Assembly (NCBI GenBank): GCA_021778815.1
Contig: JAJYBW010000208.1
Coordinates: 1 to 6,296, forward strand
Source of the DNA: Acidobacteriota bacterium
Lineage (GTDB): Bacteria; Acidobacteriota; Terriglobia; Terriglobales; Acidobacteriaceae
Length of the DNA: 6,296 nt
Reading direction: 5' to 3'
How positions within the stretch are numbered: position 1 is the stretch's first letter; every line of letters begins with the position of its first letter. This document shows, piece after piece, positions 5,823 through 6,296 of the stretch. A program made the position numbers and the translations under genes. A model generated the notes under the pieces. That model was not told the origin of the DNA. It ran no database searches and saw nothing but the letters and a program-made list of their open reading frames with translations.

Positions 5823-6296
5823 ATGTCTGAACCGAATCAACAACGACCCGCGACCCTCGCCGTTCACGCCGGCCAGGCTGTCGATCCCACGACCGGATCC
5901 CGCGCCGTGCCCATCTACCAGACAACTTCCTACGTGTTTGAGAATGCCGATCATGCGGCTGCGCTCTTCGGTCTGCAGCAGTTTGGCAACATCTACAGCC
6001 GCATCATGAACCCGACCAACGATGTGCTGGAGAAGCGTGTCGCCGCACTGGAAGGCGGAGTCGCAGCGCTGGCGACAGCCTCCGGCCAGGCAGCAGAAAC
6101 GCTCACCATCCTCACGCTGGCAAACTCCGGCGACGAGATCATTTCGAACACATCGCTCTACGGCGGCACCTACAATCTGTTCCATTACACCCTGCCCAAG
6201 CTCGGGATCAAAGTGCGTTTTGTCGACGCCGATGACTATGACGGCCTGCGCAAAGCCATCAACAATCGCACCCGCGCCGTCTATACCGAATCCCTC
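5823..6296 (+). CDS. metY: O-acetylhomoserine sulfhydrylase (O-acetylhomoserine aminocarboxypropyltransferase), 5' part
   Basis: The first 158 codons are present and the gene runs off the right edge; the family is usually about 430 residues. The product is a cytosolic PLP enzyme of the Cys/Met metabolism family that joins O-acetylhomoserine and sulfide to give homocysteine, the direct-sulfhydrylation route to methionine. Visible motifs are LAVHAGQ (12-18), VPIYQTTSYVF (29-39), YSRIMNPTNDVLE (58-70, with Tyr58 and Arg60 as the PLP-phosphate contacts of the neighbouring subunit), ALEGG (75-79), SGQAA (87-91) and SLYGGTYNLF (111-120, with Tyr113 as the PLP-stacking tyrosine). The NIYSR and SLYGGTYNLF versions favour MetY over cystathionine gamma-synthase or beta-lyase. 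The PLP lysine lies outside the window. AGGAG (5811-5815) is 7 bases before the ATG. Expression appears to be gated by the Met-rich leader peptide and terminator just upstream. Confidence 0.92.
   Translation, partial: MSEPNQQRPATLAVHAGQAVDPTTGSRAVPIYQTTSYVFENADHAAALFGLQQFGNIYSRIMNPTNDVLEKRVAALEGGVAALATASGQAAETLTILTLANSGDEIISNTSLYGGTYNLFHYTLPKLGIKVRFVDADDYDGLRKAINNRTRAVYTESL

Noticed and set aside
5790..6185. Minus-strand 131-codon open frame opposite metY
   Set aside because: It lies antisense to clearly conserved MetY sequence, has no recognisable domain, and is a by-product of GC-rich codon use.

Overview
The window is chromosomal DNA of a free-living Gram-negative bacterium. Base composition is moderately GC-rich (high fifties by eye), Shine-Dalgarno sites are clear at most genes, and one gene encodes an exported beta-barrel protein. 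The mix of a PEP-mutase/isocitrate-lyase family enzyme, an over-long sugar porter, a small outer-membrane barrel and a MetY-type sulfhydrylase would fit a soil Acidobacteriota (Terriglobia-like) genome. That placement is inference from protein style, not proof.

Layout, left to right. Bases 1-68 hold nothing I can call. A minus-strand lyase gene (69-938) diverges from a plus-strand MFS carboxylate/aromatic-acid-type transporter (1249-2463) across a 310-base regulatory gap. The pair looks like an uptake-and-cleavage module for a small organic acid. A small VOC/PhnB-like gene (2560-3003, plus) follows. It converges on a long minus-strand sugar porter (3052-4887) across 48 bases in which I see no terminator. 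Upstream of the porter on the same strand, 75 bases away, is a small outer-membrane beta-barrel gene (4963-5508). The barrel gene diverges from the last gene, a metY-type O-acetylhomoserine sulfhydrylase (5823 to the right edge, incomplete).

The most interesting part is the metY leader (about 5591-5822). A TTGACA promoter is followed almost at once by a 30-codon open reading frame (5632-5724) whose peptide contains MQMPMRMP, with five Met and three Cys in 30 residues. Behind it lies a strong intrinsic terminator (5751-5784). The RNA between them has the three competing helices expected of a trp-type ribosome-mediated attenuator: 5655-5662 with 5681-5688, then 5686-5697 with 5746-5757, then the terminator stem. 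The gene controlled makes homocysteine for methionine synthesis, so the control codons match the pathway. I read this as a methionine-sensing leader-peptide attenuator. It takes the place where many bacteria use a SAM riboswitch or a Met T-box, and I recognise neither of those here.

Secondary points of interest are the roughly 127-residue periplasmic insertion in the sugar porter, its altered sugar-site motifs, and short inverted repeats in the two divergent or leader regions.
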